Source: Caulobacter endophyticus (GTDB taxonomy: Bacteria; Pseudomonadota; Alphaproteobacteria; Caulobacterales; Caulobacteraceae). From it: 64,000 nucleotides of DNA. The notes under the pieces are model-generated. The model saw nothing but the letters and a program-made list of their open reading frames with translations, had not been told where the DNA came from and made no database searches. The DNA lies in contig NZ_JARQWV010000024.1 of the NCBI RefSeq assembly GCF_029543245.1, forward strand, positions 1 to 64,000. Reading direction: 5' to 3'. The translations under genes and the position numbers were made by a program. Below, one piece after another: positions 1 to 8,850 of the stretch; position 1 is the first letter of the stretch; every line of letters starts with the position of its first letter.

Positions 1-75
<75 letters not shown>

Positions 76-90
76 AATCTTCCTACGTAA

Positions 91-124
91 AGCCCCCAGT
101 CCAGCGCTGGGGGCTTTCGTCGTT
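91..124 (+). terminator. Intrinsic terminator after the Met tRNA
   Basis: A perfect 9-bp stem (AGCCCCCAG, 91-99, with CTGGGGGCT, 107-115) and a 7-base loop are followed by a T-rich tail (ttcgtcgtttt). It lies 16 bases after the tRNA and fits termination of the tRNA transcript. Confidence 0.8.
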
Positions 125-174
125 TTCGGCCCTGTTTTCGCTGAGCGCGGCCGTTCCGTGTCAGGCGATAGATT

Positions 175-203
175 TCATATTTGACGATCTAGTTCATATA
201 TGA
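175..203. promoter_or_regulatory. Candidate tandem operator upstream of fucP
   Basis: Two near-identical 10-mers, TCATATTTGA (175-184) and TCATATATGA (194-203), lie 19 bp apart in an AT-rich patch 53-81 bases before the fucP start. The second is a perfect palindrome and the first has one mismatch. The spacing of about two helical turns puts both on one DNA face, as expected for a dimeric repressor. The locus-encoded IclR protein is the obvious candidate; this is inference. Confidence 0.4.
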
Positions 204-255
204 TGCCTTGTCGGCAGGCGCTCCGTCAGAGGGCGCGGCCGGGAGGAGAAGCGTC

Positions 256-1554
256 ATGACCAAGGACCCCACAACACGCGCGGGCCTCGCGCCGCTGGTG
301 CTGATCGTCGCGCTGTTCTTCCTGTGGGGCGTGGCCAACAACCTCAATGACGTGCTGATCCCGCACCTGAAGAAGGCCTTCTTCCTCACCGACCTGCAGT
401 CGGGCCTGGTGCAGTCGGCCTTCTATCTCGGCTACTTCTTCCTGGCCCTGCCGGCGGGGCTCCTGATGCGCCGCCATGGCTACAAGGCCGCGGTGATCGT
501 CGGCCTCGTCCTGTTCGGGGCAGGGGCGCTGCTGTTCTGGCCGGCGGCCGAGCTGCGCCGCTACGAGCTGTTCCTGAGCGCGCTGTTCGTCATTGCCTCG
601 GGCCTGGCGTTCCTGGAGACCTCGGCCAATCCGCTGATCACCGTGCTGGGCGATCCCGCGCGGGCCGAGCAGCGGTTGAACCTGGCCCAGGCCTTCAATC
701 CGCTGGGCGCGATCACCGCCGTGGTGGTCGGCCGCCAGTTCATCCTGTCGGGCGTCGAGCCGACCAAGGCGGAGTTCGCGGCCATGACGCCGGCGCAGCT
801 GTCGGCCTTCCAGGCCGCCGAGGCCCAGTCGACCCAGGTTCCCTACCTGATCATCGCCGCCGTGGTGCTGACCTGGGCGCTGCTGGTGGCCTTCACGCGC
901 TTTCCGATCCAGGCCAGCCGTCCGAGCGCCGATGCGCCGGAAGACAAGGCCGACAAGCCGATCCTAGGCCTGTTCTCGCGCCCGCGCTTCCTGTTCGGGG
1001 TGGCGGCGCAGTTCTTCTATGTCGGCGCCCAGGTGGGCGTGTGGAGCTACATGATCCGCTACGGCCAGGATCAGGTTCCGGGCATGGGCGAGAAGACGGC
1101 GGCGGCCTATCTGTCGTGGTCGCTGGTCGGCTTCATGGCCGGCCGGTTCGCCGGCACGGCGCTGATGAGCCGGGTCGATCCCTCGCGGCTGATGGCGCTG
1201 TTCGCCGCCGCCAACGTGGCCTTGACCCTGGTGGCCGTGGCTGTCGGCGGCCACACGGGCCTGTTGGCCCTGGCGGCCACCAGCTTCTTCATGTCGATCA
1301 TGTTCCCGACCATCTTCGCCAGTTCGCTGAAGGGCCTGGGACCGCTGACCAAAACCGGCTCGTCGTTCCTGGTGATGAGCATCATCGGCGGGGCGGTGCT
1401 GACGGCGGCGATGGGCGCGCTGTCGGACGCCAGCTCGATCCGGACGGCGATCCTCGTGCCCTGCGCCTGCTTCGCCGTAGTCGGGCTGTTCGCGATCACC
1501 GCCCGCCGACGCGAGGTGAGCGCCCACGACGCCGTGCTGGTCGGAGGTCACTGA
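256..1554 (+). CDS. fucP: FucP-type L-fucose:H+ symporter (MFS)
   Basis: This is a 432-residue inner-membrane transporter of the major facilitator superfamily, FucP/sugar symporter subfamily. The N-terminus has the FucP-like segment FFLWGVANNLNDVLIP, followed by about twelve hydrophobic segments and a long central loop (about residues 215-240) that usually separates the two six-helix halves. The chosen ATG at 256 has an excellent Shine-Dalgarno (GGGAGGAG at 241-248); an in-frame ATG at 208 lacks one. It is the first gene of a four-gene operon with fucose-oxidation enzymes and an IclR regulator, which supports L-fucose as the substrate, although related permeases carry glucose/galactose. Confidence 0.85.
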   Translation: MTKDPTTRAGLAPLVLIVALFFLWGVANNLNDVLIPHLKKAFFLTDLQSGLVQSAFYLGYFFLALPAGLLMRRHGYKAAVIVGLVLFGAGALLFWPAAELRRYELFLSALFVIASGLAFLETSANPLITVLGDPARAEQRLNLAQAFNPLGAITAVVVGRQFILSGVEPTKAEFAAMTPAQLSAFQAAEAQSTQVPYLIIAAVVLTWALLVAFTRFPIQASRPSADAPEDKADKPILGLFSRPRFLFGVAAQFFYVGAQVGVWSYMIRYGQDQVPGMGEKTAAAYLSWSLVGFMAGRFAGTALMSRVDPSRLMALFAAANVALTLVAVAVGGHTGLLALAATSFFMSIMFPTIFASSLKGLGPLTKTGSSFLVMSIIGGAVLTAAMGALSDASSIRTAILVPCACFAVVGLFAITARRREVSAHDAVLVGGH

Positions 1555-1556
1555 GG

Positions 1557-2570
1557 ATGATGGATGTTCTGGTCTGCGCCGCGCCCGGCGAACTGGTGCT
1601 GGAGCGCCGGCCGATGCCGGCGCCGGGGCCGGACGAGGTTCTGCTGCGCGTGCGCAGGGTAGGGGTGTGCGGCACCGACATGCACATCTATCGCGGCACC
1701 CAGCCCTATCTGTCCTATCCGCGGGTGATGGGCCATGAGCTGTCGGGCGAGGTGGTCGCCGCGCCGGCGGGCGGCGGGCTGGCCCCCGGCGACCACGCCT
1801 ATGTCATGCCCTACCTGTCGTGTGGGTCGTGCCCGGCCTGCGCCAAGGGCAAGACCAACTGCTGCATGAACATCCGGGTGCTGGGCGTGCACATCGACGG
1901 CGGCCTGGCCGAGTACCTGGCCGTGCCGCAGGGCTTCGTGCGCAAGGTGCAGGGCGTGGGGCTGGACGAGGCGGCCATGGTCGAGTTCCTCGCCATCGGC
2001 GCCCACGCCGTGCGCCGGGCGCGGATCGAGCCGGGGCAGTCGGCGCTGGTGGTCGGCGCAGGGCCGATCGGCATCGCCGCCGCGCTGTTCGCGCGGCTGG
2101 CCGGGGCGCGGGTGACGGTGCTGGACGGTCGCGAGGACCGGCTGGCGTTCTGCGCCGAGCATCTGGGCGTCGAACAGGCGGTGAGCCTGAGCGACCGGAC
2201 GGCCGAGTCGCTGTCCGAACTGACCGACGGGGCGTTCTATGACGTGGTGTTCGACGCCACCGGCAATCCGGCGGCGATGGAGCAGGGCTTTGCCTATGTC
2301 GGCCACGGCGGCAGCTATGTGCTGATCTCGGTGGTGGCGGCCGACATCACCTTCTCCGACCCCGAGTTCCACAAGCGCGAGATGTCGCTGCTGGGCAGCC
2401 GCAACGCCACGATCGAGGATTTCGAGCACGTGCTGGCGGCGATCCGGGCGGGCCTGGTGCCGACGGCGGCGCTGAACAGCCATAAGGCCGAGCTGCGGGA
2501 TCTGGCCCAGGCGCTGCCGGGCTGGATGGAGCCGGCGGCCGGGGTGATCAAGGCCATCGTCGCGTGCTGA
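1557..2570 (+). CDS. Zinc-dependent medium-chain alcohol/sugar-acid dehydrogenase
   Basis: A 337-residue MDR-family NAD(P)-dependent dehydrogenase. Visible motifs are the catalytic-zinc Cys in GVCGTDMH (about residue 38), the GHE motif (about 60), the four structural-zinc cysteines in CGSCPACAKGKTNCC, and a Rossmann segment VVGAGPIGIAAA. It resembles L-galactonate/threonine-type dehydrogenases. Its ATG follows the fucP stop by two bases with GGAGG upstream, and its stop overlaps the next gene, so it is co-translated with the fucose genes. The exact substrate is not evident: it could oxidise L-fucose, a C4 hydroxyl of a keto-deoxy acid, or lactaldehyde-type products. Confidence 0.8.
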   Translation: MMDVLVCAAPGELVLERRPMPAPGPDEVLLRVRRVGVCGTDMHIYRGTQPYLSYPRVMGHELSGEVVAAPAGGGLAPGDHAYVMPYLSCGSCPACAKGKTNCCMNIRVLGVHIDGGLAEYLAVPQGFVRKVQGVGLDEAAMVEFLAIGAHAVRRARIEPGQSALVVGAGPIGIAAALFARLAGARVTVLDGREDRLAFCAEHLGVEQAVSLSDRTAESLSELTDGAFYDVVFDATGNPAAMEQGFAYVGHGGSYVLISVVAADITFSDPEFHKREMSLLGSRNATIEDFEHVLAAIRAGLVPTAALNSHKAELRDLAQALPGWMEPAAGVIKAIVAC

Positions 2571-3367
2571 TCGACGCCCACTGCCACGTCTGGCGGATTG
2601 GGAAAAACGACCACGAATGGCCGACGCCGGACCTGTCGGCGATCCATCGCGACTTTGGCCTGGACGACCTGCGCGCGGCGGGCGGACCGGACGGCGTGGT
2701 GCTGGTGCAGTCGCAGCCCAGCGAGCGCGACACGGCATGGCTGCTGGAGCTGGCCGCGGCCGATCCACTGGCGCTGGGCGTCGTAGGCTGGACGGACCTG
2801 GCCGCGCCCGACGCGCCGGCGAAGGTTCTGGCCCTGGCAAGGGATCCGAAACTCAAAGGCCTGCGGCCGATGCTTCAGGACCTGGCGTCGGACTGGATCC
2901 TCGATCCGGCCCTGGGACCGGCGATCGCGGCGATGGTTGAGGCCGGGCTGGCCTTCGACGCGCTGGTCAGGCCGCGCCATCTGTCGTCCTTGCTGGCCTT
3001 CGTGCGGCGCTGGCCGGAGCTGCGGGTGGTGATCGACCACGGCGGCAAGCCGGCGATCGGGGAGGGGAGGCTTGATCCCTGGCGGGGCGACATCGCCGCC
3101 CTGGCGGCCGAGCAGGGCGTGCACTGCAAGCTCTCGGGCCTGCTGACCGAGGCGGGGGAGGCGGCGACCATCGAGGCGGTCGCACCCTATGTCGCGCATC
3201 TGCTGGACGTGTTCGGCCCCGAGCGGCTGATGTGGGGCAGCGACTGGCCGGTGCTGAACCTGGCCGGCGACTACGCCAGCTGGCGGGAGATGGGCGAGGC
3301 CTGGGTCCCGCCGGCCGGGCGAGCGGCGCTATTTGGCGAGACGGCGCGCCGATTCTATCGCTTATAG
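2564..3367 (+). CDS. L-fuconolactonase-type amidohydrolase (COG3618)
   Basis: A 267-residue metal-dependent hydrolase of the amidohydrolase-2 family. It starts at GTG (2564), giving the family N-terminus MLIDAHCHVW with the HxH metal motif. Later motifs are IDHGGKP (about residue 150) and GSDWPV (about 225), carrying the metal-binding His and Asp. The start overlaps the dehydrogenase stop by seven bases. In bacterial oxidative L-fucose pathways, members of this family open L-fucono-1,5-lactone to L-fuconate, and the neighbouring dehydrogenases, permease and regulator fit that role. Confidence 0.8.
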   Translation: MLIDAHCHVWRIGKNDHEWPTPDLSAIHRDFGLDDLRAAGGPDGVVLVQSQPSERDTAWLLELAAADPLALGVVGWTDLAAPDAPAKVLALARDPKLKGLRPMLQDLASDWILDPALGPAIAAMVEAGLAFDALVRPRHLSSLLAFVRRWPELRVVIDHGGKPAIGEGRLDPWRGDIAALAAEQGVHCKLSGLLTEAGEAATIEAVAPYVAHLLDVFGPERLMWGSDWPVLNLAGDYASWREMGEAWVPPAGRAALFGETARRFYRL

Positions 3368-3372
3368 AAGCC

Positions 3373-4152
3373 ATGTCCGACGCGCCCGCCAAGAAGCGAG
3401 AATATCGCGCTCCCGCCCTGGAAAAGGGCCTCGACGTGCTGGAGCTCTTGGCCGCGCACCGGGGCGGCCTGACCCTGGCGCAGATCTCGGCGGCGCTCGA
3501 CCGCTCGTCCAGCGAGCTGTTCCGGATGGTCCAGGTGCTGGAGGCGCGGGGCTATGTCGGCCGCGCCGCCGACGAGGACGGCCTGGTGCTGACCAACAAA
3601 CTGTTCGCCCTGGGCATGACCCGCGCGCCGGCCAAGGACCTTCTGGAAGCGGCCCTGCCGGAGATGCGGGCCTCGTGCCAGGTCACCGGCCAGTCGTGCC
3701 ACCTGGCCGTGGCCAGCGGCGACCAGATGGTGGTGGTGGCGCGCATCGAGGCCCCGGGCGACCAGGGCTATTCCGTGCGCGTGGGCTATCGCCGCAAGAT
3801 CGTCGAGGCGACCTCGGGCCTCGTGCTGTTCGCCTTCCAGCCCGAGCGGGTGCGCGAGCGTTGGGGCGGGCAACTGCGCGAGGGGGTCGCCAAGTCGGCC
3901 TGGGAGACTTTCCTGGCCGCCGCGGCCCAGGCCCGCAGGGACGGCCACGTGCAGGCGGCCAGCTACGTGACATCGGCCGTCATCGACCTGTCGGTTCCCG
4001 TCCACGGGGCCGACGGCGTGGTGGCGGCTCTGACCTGCCCCTATGTCGATACGCCCAGCGCGATCTCGATGCCCGACACCATCGCCAACCTGCAACGCCA
4101 CGCCGCCGCCATCAGCGCCGAGATCGGCCCGACGGCGAGGAACGGGGTCTAA
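3373..4152 (+). CDS. IclR-family transcriptional regulator of the fucose locus
   Basis: A 259-residue regulator with an N-terminal winged helix-turn-helix (about residues 12-75; ALEKGLDVLELLAAHRGGLT and LAQISAALDRSSSELFRMVQ are typical IclR) and a C-terminal effector-binding domain. Its ATG lies five bases after the amidohydrolase stop, so it is last in the fucP operon. A comparable locus in Campylobacter jejuni also has an IclR regulator beside fucP and a split UxaA pair. Its TAA stop shares a CTAA tetranucleotide with the TAG stop of the convergent glycosidase gene. It probably binds the paired palindromes upstream of fucP; this is not shown. Confidence 0.85.
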   Translation: MSDAPAKKREYRAPALEKGLDVLELLAAHRGGLTLAQISAALDRSSSELFRMVQVLEARGYVGRAADEDGLVLTNKLFALGMTRAPAKDLLEAALPEMRASCQVTGQSCHLAVASGDQMVVVARIEAPGDQGYSVRVGYRRKIVEATSGLVLFAFQPERVRERWGGQLREGVAKSAWETFLAAAAQARRDGHVQAASYVTSAVIDLSVPVHGADGVVAALTCPYVDTPSAISMPDTIANLQRHAAAISAEIGPTARNGV

Positions 4153-5357
4153 AGCCCCGCCAGGTCCCGGTCCATCGCCGCGCCATCGAAGGGCACGACG
4201 ATGATCTTGCTGCCGTGGTCGTTGTCGCCGGTCTGGTCGTCCTTGGGGGTGTCGACGACGGAGAAGGTCATGGCGACGATGTGGCCGTTCTCCATCACCA
4301 CGCCCGGGCGTTCGAGCTTGTTCCAGTGGTTCTTGGTCCCGTCGGCGTAGCGGATGAAGTCGGCGCCGGGCTCGTAGGCCAGGCCCTGGACGCGCCACCC
4401 CGTGACGCCGTCGCGCGAGACCAGGTGATAGGCGCGGCGCTCGCGCCACTGGTTGACGACGATGTGGTAGAGGCCGCCGCTGTACCAGAGCACGGGGTCC
4501 TCGAAGGCGCGCATGTCGCGCTGCGGTATGCCGTCGACGCCGCGATAGACGCTGTCGCCCATCACTTCGTAGGGGCCGAGAATTCCGGCTCGGCTGATCA
4601 GGATCTGGCCCGAGCGCGGCACGATCTGATAGGCGCCGTCGGGCCGCAGCAGGACGCTGAAATTGGCCGGCTTTGCGGGCGTGGCGGTCGGCGTGTCACG
4701 CAGGGCTGCGTCGCCGGGCGTCTTGACCAGCTGGAAGCGGCTCTGGTCGAAGCTGATCGTTCCGAGCTGCGTCCAGGGACCGTCGATGCTGTCGGAAACG
4801 AAGACGTCGCCGCCGCGTGTCTCGCTGACCACCACGGCGTAGCGGCCGTCGTGCATCTTCAGGGCCGTGACGTTGTGGCCAAGGCCGCCCTGGTTGTCGG
4901 GCCAGGTCAGGCCGCGGTCGCGATAGGGGCCATAGAGGGTGTCGCTGATCGCGCTGACGGCCAGCGACTGGCCCCAGGCTTTGTGGCCCAGCGCCTGGTC
5001 CCAGCGGCTGGCGAACATGCGGTACTTGCCGTCGGGACCTTTCAGGATCTGGCCGTCCCAGTAGTTCCACCGGGCCATCGAGAGGTCTTCCAGGCCGTTG
5101 CGCGGATCGCGCGGTCCGACCTCGGCTGCGCCCCAGGCGGTCGTCGACAGCCTGGCGCGCGGCATGGGCTTGAAGTAGCCGATGAAGGGCTTGGGGCCGA
5201 GCGTCGGCACGACCTCTGGGGCAGCCGGGGCGGCCGGCGCCTGAGCCGCCGCGACGGCGGGCGGGGCGATCGGAGCCAGGAACAGCGCCGCCGCCAGGGC
5301 CAGCGTGCTCGAACGCGACGAAATCGAAAAACTCCGCTTGGACACCTGGCGCGTCAT
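4149..5357 (-). CDS. Exported beta-propeller glycoside hydrolase (GH43/GH117-like)
   Basis: A 402-residue protein with an N-terminal signal peptide (hydrophobic stretch at about 18-38, Ala-rich cleavage region). The mature part shows the repeated short Trp/Asp/Gly patterns of five-bladed propeller glycosidases: WNYWDGQILKGPDGKYRMF, GHNVTALKMHDGRYAVVVSE and AFEDPVLWYSGGLYHIVVNQ. I cannot assign the GH family exactly. Its ATG overlaps the stop of the GH95 gene (ATGA, 5354-5357), so the two are co-translated as the last genes of the minus-strand fucose operon. It may trim a sugar other than fucose from the same glycan. Confidence 0.7.
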   Translation of the reverse strand: MTRQVSKRSFSISSRSSTLALAAALFLAPIAPPAVAAAQAPAAPAAPEVVPTLGPKPFIGYFKPMPRARLSTTAWGAAEVGPRDPRNGLEDLSMARWNYWDGQILKGPDGKYRMFASRWDQALGHKAWGQSLAVSAISDTLYGPYRDRGLTWPDNQGGLGHNVTALKMHDGRYAVVVSETRGGDVFVSDSIDGPWTQLGTISFDQSRFQLVKTPGDAALRDTPTATPAKPANFSVLLRPDGAYQIVPRSGQILISRAGILGPYEVMGDSVYRGVDGIPQRDMRAFEDPVLWYSGGLYHIVVNQWRERRAYHLVSRDGVTGWRVQGLAYEPGADFIRYADGTKNHWNKLERPGVVMENGHIVAMTFSVVDTPKDDQTGDNDHGSKIIVVPFDGAAMDRDLAGL

Positions 5358-7699
5358 GCCCGCTTAAGCACGCCGTTGGCGGCGGCCAGCCGCACGCGCT
5401 GGCCTTTCTTGAGGTCGAGATCCAGCGTCGAGCCGGCCAGCACCACGGTGTGCCTGCCGGCTTCCTTGGCGGTCAGGACGGCCTCGGTCAGCTTGCCGCC
5501 GCTCCAGCGCACGTCGACGCCGACCGCGCCGCGGGCGCGCAGGCCGGTCATCTGGCCGGTGGGCCAGCTCTTGGGCAGGGCCGGCAGTAGGTAGATGCGG
5601 TCATTGCGGCTCTGCATGACCAGCTCGGTCATGCCCGAGGTTCCGCCGAAATTGCCGTCGATCTGGAACGGCGGGTGGGCGTCGAACATGTTGGGATAGG
5701 TGCGCTCGGGACCCAGCAACAGCTTGAGGATGCTGTGGGCGCGGTCGCCGTCGCCCAGGCGGGCCCAGAGGTTCAGGCGCCAGGCGATGGCCCAGCCGGT
5801 CGACAGGTCGCCGCGCGTGACCAGCGAGGTCCTGGCCGCCTTGGCGAGATCCGGCGTGGTGTCGACCGAGATCTGGTCAGACGGAAACAGGCCGTAGAGG
5901 TGGGAGACGTGGCGGTGATGGATGTCGTTGGCGTCGGCGTCCCAGTCCTCCTGCCACTCCTGAAGTTGGCCGTCCTTGCCGATCTTGTAGGGGGCGAGCT
6001 TGTCGCGGGCGGCCTTCACCTCGGCGACGAAGGCGGCGTCAGCACCCAGGATCGCCTCGGCCTTCAGGCAGTTGTCGAACAGGTCGCGGATGATCGCCTG
6101 GTCCATGGTCGGCCCGGCGACCAGGGACGAGCCGTGGCCGTGGTTGTTCTCGGGCGAGATCGACGGGTTGGTCACCAGCACGCCGAACTTCGGGTCGACC
6201 ACCAGGGTGTCGAGGAAGAAGCGGGCCGAGCCCTTCATCAGCGGATAGACGCGGGCCAGATAGGCCTTGTCGCGGCCGTAGTCATAGTGATCCCAGACGT
6301 GCTTGCACAGCCAGGCGCCGCCGGTGGGCCAGACGCCGAACTTGGCGCCGTCGATCGGACCCGTTGCTCTCCAGAGGTCGGTGTTGTGGTGGGTGACCCA
6401 GCCGCGGGCGCCGTACATGGCCCTGGCCATGCGCTCGCCGGTCTGGGCGATGTCGGAAACCAGCGCGATCAGCGGCTCGACCAGCTCGGGCAGGTCGGTC
6501 GGCTCGGCCGGCCAGTAGTTCATCTCGGTGTTGATGTTGATCGTGTACTTGCCGCCCCAGGGGGCGAAGGTCTTGTCGTTCCAGATTCCCTGCAGGTTGG
6601 CCGGCTGGCTGCCCGGGCGCGAGCAGGCGATCAGCAGGTAGCGGCCGTACTGGAAGTACAGGGCCTCCAGCGACGGATCGTCGGTAGTCGGCGACTGCTT
6701 GATCCGCTCGTCAGTGGGCAGGAGGTCGGCGCGGGTTCGGCCGAAGTCGACGCTGAAGCGGCGGAACAGGGCGCGGTGATCGGCCTGGTGCTCGGCCAGG
6801 ATCTTCGCCCAGGGCTTGCCCTTGAGCTTGGCGAGCGTGGCCTTGTTCAGCACGGCCGGGTCGCCCGAGACGTCGTCATAGCGGCGATAGCTGGTGGCGG
6901 CGGCGATCAGCAGCAGCACCTCGTCGGCGCCCTTCACCGACAGCTTGCCGTCGGCGCCCGAGACCTGGCCGCCCTTGGCGCGGACCTCGACGCGGGTCTC
7001 GAAGGTCAGGCGGGCGTCGATGCCCTGCGAGGCCTCGTTCTTGCCGGCGAGGATCAGGTGCGCGCCCTCGACCGATGAGGCGGGCTTGGACTTGAGAGGG
7101 GAGCTGAACGACAGGTCGACATCGATCGCCCCCTTGCGGCTGGCGGTCAGGCGCACGGCGATGACGCCGTCGGGATGGCTGGCGATGACCTCGCGCAGGT
7201 GGCTGACGCCGCCGGCGGTGAAGTGCGTGGTGGTGATCGCGCCGTCGAGATCGAGGTCGCGGACATAGCCTTCGACGGCCTGCGGCAGGCCGGGGAAGTC
7301 GAGCTTGAGGTCGCCGATGGTCTGGTACGACATCTGGCGCTTGGGCAGGGCCATGAACTTGGCGTCGGCCAGATCGGTGGCCTTGGCGTACTCGCCCGCG
7401 TCGATCAGGCGGCGGATCTCGGGCAGGGCGGCGTTGGCCTCGGGGTTGATCGGCTCATACGCGCCGCCCGCCCACAGGGTGTCTTCGTTCAGTTGCAGGC
7501 GCTCGGCCGCGACGCCGCCGAACACCATTGCGCCCAGCTTGCCCGAGCCGACGGGCAGGGCCTCGACCCATTCCTTGGCCGGCTGGCGATACCACAGGCG
7601 CGGCGCGGAGGTCTTGGCGGGGGCGGCGCGCACGGGCGAGGCGGCGACCAGGGAGACGCCGGCTGTGGCGGCCAGGGCGGTTCTGCGGGTCACATTCAT
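5354..7699 (-). CDS. GH95 alpha-L-fucosidase, exported
   Basis: A 781-residue family 95 glycosidase that releases alpha-linked L-fucose. The N-terminus TRRTALAATAGVSLVAA looks like a twin-arginine signal. Family motifs are visible: the N-terminal beta domain with LPVGSGKLGAMVFGG and LQLNEDTLWAGG, the (alpha/alpha)6 domain with NINTEMNYWPAE (the paired Asn residues that activate water in the characterised Bifidobacterium enzyme), SPENN with the general-acid Glu, and PPFQIDGNFGG with the conserved Asp. It is flanked by a mutarotase and fucose-catabolic enzymes, so free fucose made in the periplasm can enter through FucP. Confidence 0.9.
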   Translation of the reverse strand: MNVTRRTALAATAGVSLVAASPVRAAPAKTSAPRLWYRQPAKEWVEALPVGSGKLGAMVFGGVAAERLQLNEDTLWAGGAYEPINPEANAALPEIRRLIDAGEYAKATDLADAKFMALPKRQMSYQTIGDLKLDFPGLPQAVEGYVRDLDLDGAITTTHFTAGGVSHLREVIASHPDGVIAVRLTASRKGAIDVDLSFSSPLKSKPASSVEGAHLILAGKNEASQGIDARLTFETRVEVRAKGGQVSGADGKLSVKGADEVLLLIAAATSYRRYDDVSGDPAVLNKATLAKLKGKPWAKILAEHQADHRALFRRFSVDFGRTRADLLPTDERIKQSPTTDDPSLEALYFQYGRYLLIACSRPGSQPANLQGIWNDKTFAPWGGKYTININTEMNYWPAEPTDLPELVEPLIALVSDIAQTGERMARAMYGARGWVTHHNTDLWRATGPIDGAKFGVWPTGGAWLCKHVWDHYDYGRDKAYLARVYPLMKGSARFFLDTLVVDPKFGVLVTNPSISPENNHGHGSSLVAGPTMDQAIIRDLFDNCLKAEAILGADAAFVAEVKAARDKLAPYKIGKDGQLQEWQEDWDADANDIHHRHVSHLYGLFPSDQISVDTTPDLAKAARTSLVTRGDLSTGWAIAWRLNLWARLGDGDRAHSILKLLLGPERTYPNMFDAHPPFQIDGNFGGTSGMTELVMQSRNDRIYLLPALPKSWPTGQMTGLRARGAVGVDVRWSGGKLTEAVLTAKEAGRHTVVLAGSTLDLDLKKGQRVRLAAANGVLKRA

Positions 7700-7763
7700 C
7701 TTGTCGCCGTGCCTCGTTCTGAAAGCGAAAACAATCGTGGTGTCGGGAAGAGCGGCCGGAGGG

Positions 7764-8108
7764 TCAGGGCTGCTCGGAAAGGGCGAAGATCCGGCGCATG
7801 TCGCGCCACTTCTCGTCGGACGCCGAGCCGGGCAGGGGCTTCTGGAAGGCCGACATCAGCCGCTCCCAGGCGCGGACGTCGCGCGAGTCCATGTCGGCCG
7901 CCGCCTTGGCCTGCGGCGAGAAATCGGGGCCCGCCTCGATGAGCATGAACAGCCGATCCTGGACCCGCCAGATCTCCATCTCGAGGATGCCGGCCGCCCG
8001 GATCGATCGGACCACGGGTTCGGGAACCGCGCCGGGGCGGTGCCAGGCCTCGTAGCGGGCGATCAGGTCGGCGTCGTCCTTGAGGTCGAGGGCGAGGCAG
8101 CGGCGCAC
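7764..8108 (-). CDS. L-fucose/L-rhamnose mutarotase-type protein (COG3254)
   Basis: A 114-residue small dimeric alpha-beta-barrel family protein related to RhaM/RhaU. The conserved Tyr and His of the active site appear in [11 protein letters not shown], and the C-terminal DMRRIFAL fits the family. It interconverts sugar anomers so that the dehydrogenase receives the right form. It starts at GTG (8108-8106), one base after the SDR stop. A homologous small mutarotase gene is part of the Campylobacter jejuni fucose locus, which supports fucose here. Confidence 0.8.
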   Translation of the reverse strand: MRRCLALDLKDDADLIARYEAWHRPGAVPEPVVRSIRAAGILEMEIWRVQDRLFMLIEAGPDFSPQAKAAADMDSRDVRAWERLMSAFQKPLPGSASDEKWRDMRRIFALSEQP

Positions 8109-8109
8109 G

Positions 8110-8838
8110 TCAGTTGATCCAGCCGCCGTCGATGATGTGGATCTGGCCCGTGGTGAAGGCCGACTCGTCGCTGGCGAGATACAGCGCCAGCTGGGCCAGC
8201 TCTTCCGGCTTGCCCAGGCGGCCCATCGGCTGGCGGGCGGTGAAGGCCTGGTGGGCGGCTTCGTAGTCGCCGGTGTCGGCCAGGCGCTGGTTCAGCGACG
8301 GCGTGTCGACCGTGCCCGGACAGATGGCGTTGCAGCGGATCCCCTGGCCCACGAAGTCGGCGGCCACGGCCTTGGTCAGGCCGATCACCGCGGCCTTGGT
8401 GGCGCCGTAGGCAAAGCGGTTCGGCACGCCTTTGATCGAGCTGGCCACCGAGGCCATGTTGACGATCGAGCCGCCGCCGGCCGCCAGCATGGCCGGCAGG
8501 AAGGCGCGGATCGCGCGGTACTGGGCCGTGACGTTGAGGTCGTTGGAGAAGGCCCAGGCCTGTTCGTCGCAGTCGAGGATCGTGCCGGAATGGACGTAGC
8601 CGGCGCAGTTGAACAGTACGTCGATCGCGCCCAGTTCTGCGGCCAGGGCGGTGATGGCGTCGGGATCGCGCACGTCGAGGCGGCGGCCTTCGCAGCCTTC
8701 GATGCCGGCCAGCAGATCCCCGTTGAGGTCGGTGGCGATCACCCGCGCGCCTTCGCGGGCGAAGAGCTCGGCGCTGGCCTTGCCGATGCCCTGGGCGGCC
8801 GCCGTGACCAGGGCGGTCTTGCCTGAAAGTCTTCCCAT
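8110..8838 (-). CDS. SDR dehydrogenase, 2-keto-3-deoxy-L-fuconate dehydrogenase type
   Basis: A 242-residue short-chain dehydrogenase. The NAD-binding motif is TAAAQGIG (residues 12-19), with NCAG, a catalytic Ser in MASVASS, and YGATK (Tyr about 145). The unusual TAAAQGIG motif is shared with human DHRS6/BDH2 and the Xanthomonas 2-keto-3-deoxy-L-fuconate 4-dehydrogenase. In that pathway the enzyme makes 2,4-diketo-3-deoxy-L-fuconate. It sits directly downstream of the dehydratase pair that would make its substrate. No FAH-type hydrolase for the next step is in the window. Confidence 0.8.
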   Translation of the reverse strand: MGRLSGKTALVTAAAQGIGKASAELFAREGARVIATDLNGDLLAGIEGCEGRRLDVRDPDAITALAAELGAIDVLFNCAGYVHSGTILDCDEQAWAFSNDLNVTAQYRAIRAFLPAMLAAGGGSIVNMASVASSIKGVPNRFAYGATKAAVIGLTKAVAADFVGQGIRCNAICPGTVDTPSLNQRLADTGDYEAAHQAFTARQPMGRLGKPEELAQLALYLASDESAFTTGQIHIIDGGWIN

Positions 8839-8850
8839 CGGTGTCGCCCC

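Noticed and set aside
181-204. TTGACG plus TATGAT as a sigma70-type fucP promoter
   Set aside because: The spacing is only 12 bases, so it is not a credible -35/-10 pair; the operator interpretation is better.
1041-1556. N-terminal extension of the zinc dehydrogenase frame
   Set aside because: The family N-terminus and a ribosome-binding site are at 1557; the upstream part is an out-of-frame reading of fucP.
3333-5594. 753-codon plus-strand frame across iclR and the glycosidase
   Set aside because: It is an alternate-frame and antisense shadow of two well-supported genes; Arg/Gly/Asp-rich with no recognisable domain.
5675-7078. 467-codon plus-strand frame inside the GH95 gene
   Set aside because: Antisense shadow. 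The GH95 catalytic motifs are on the minus strand.
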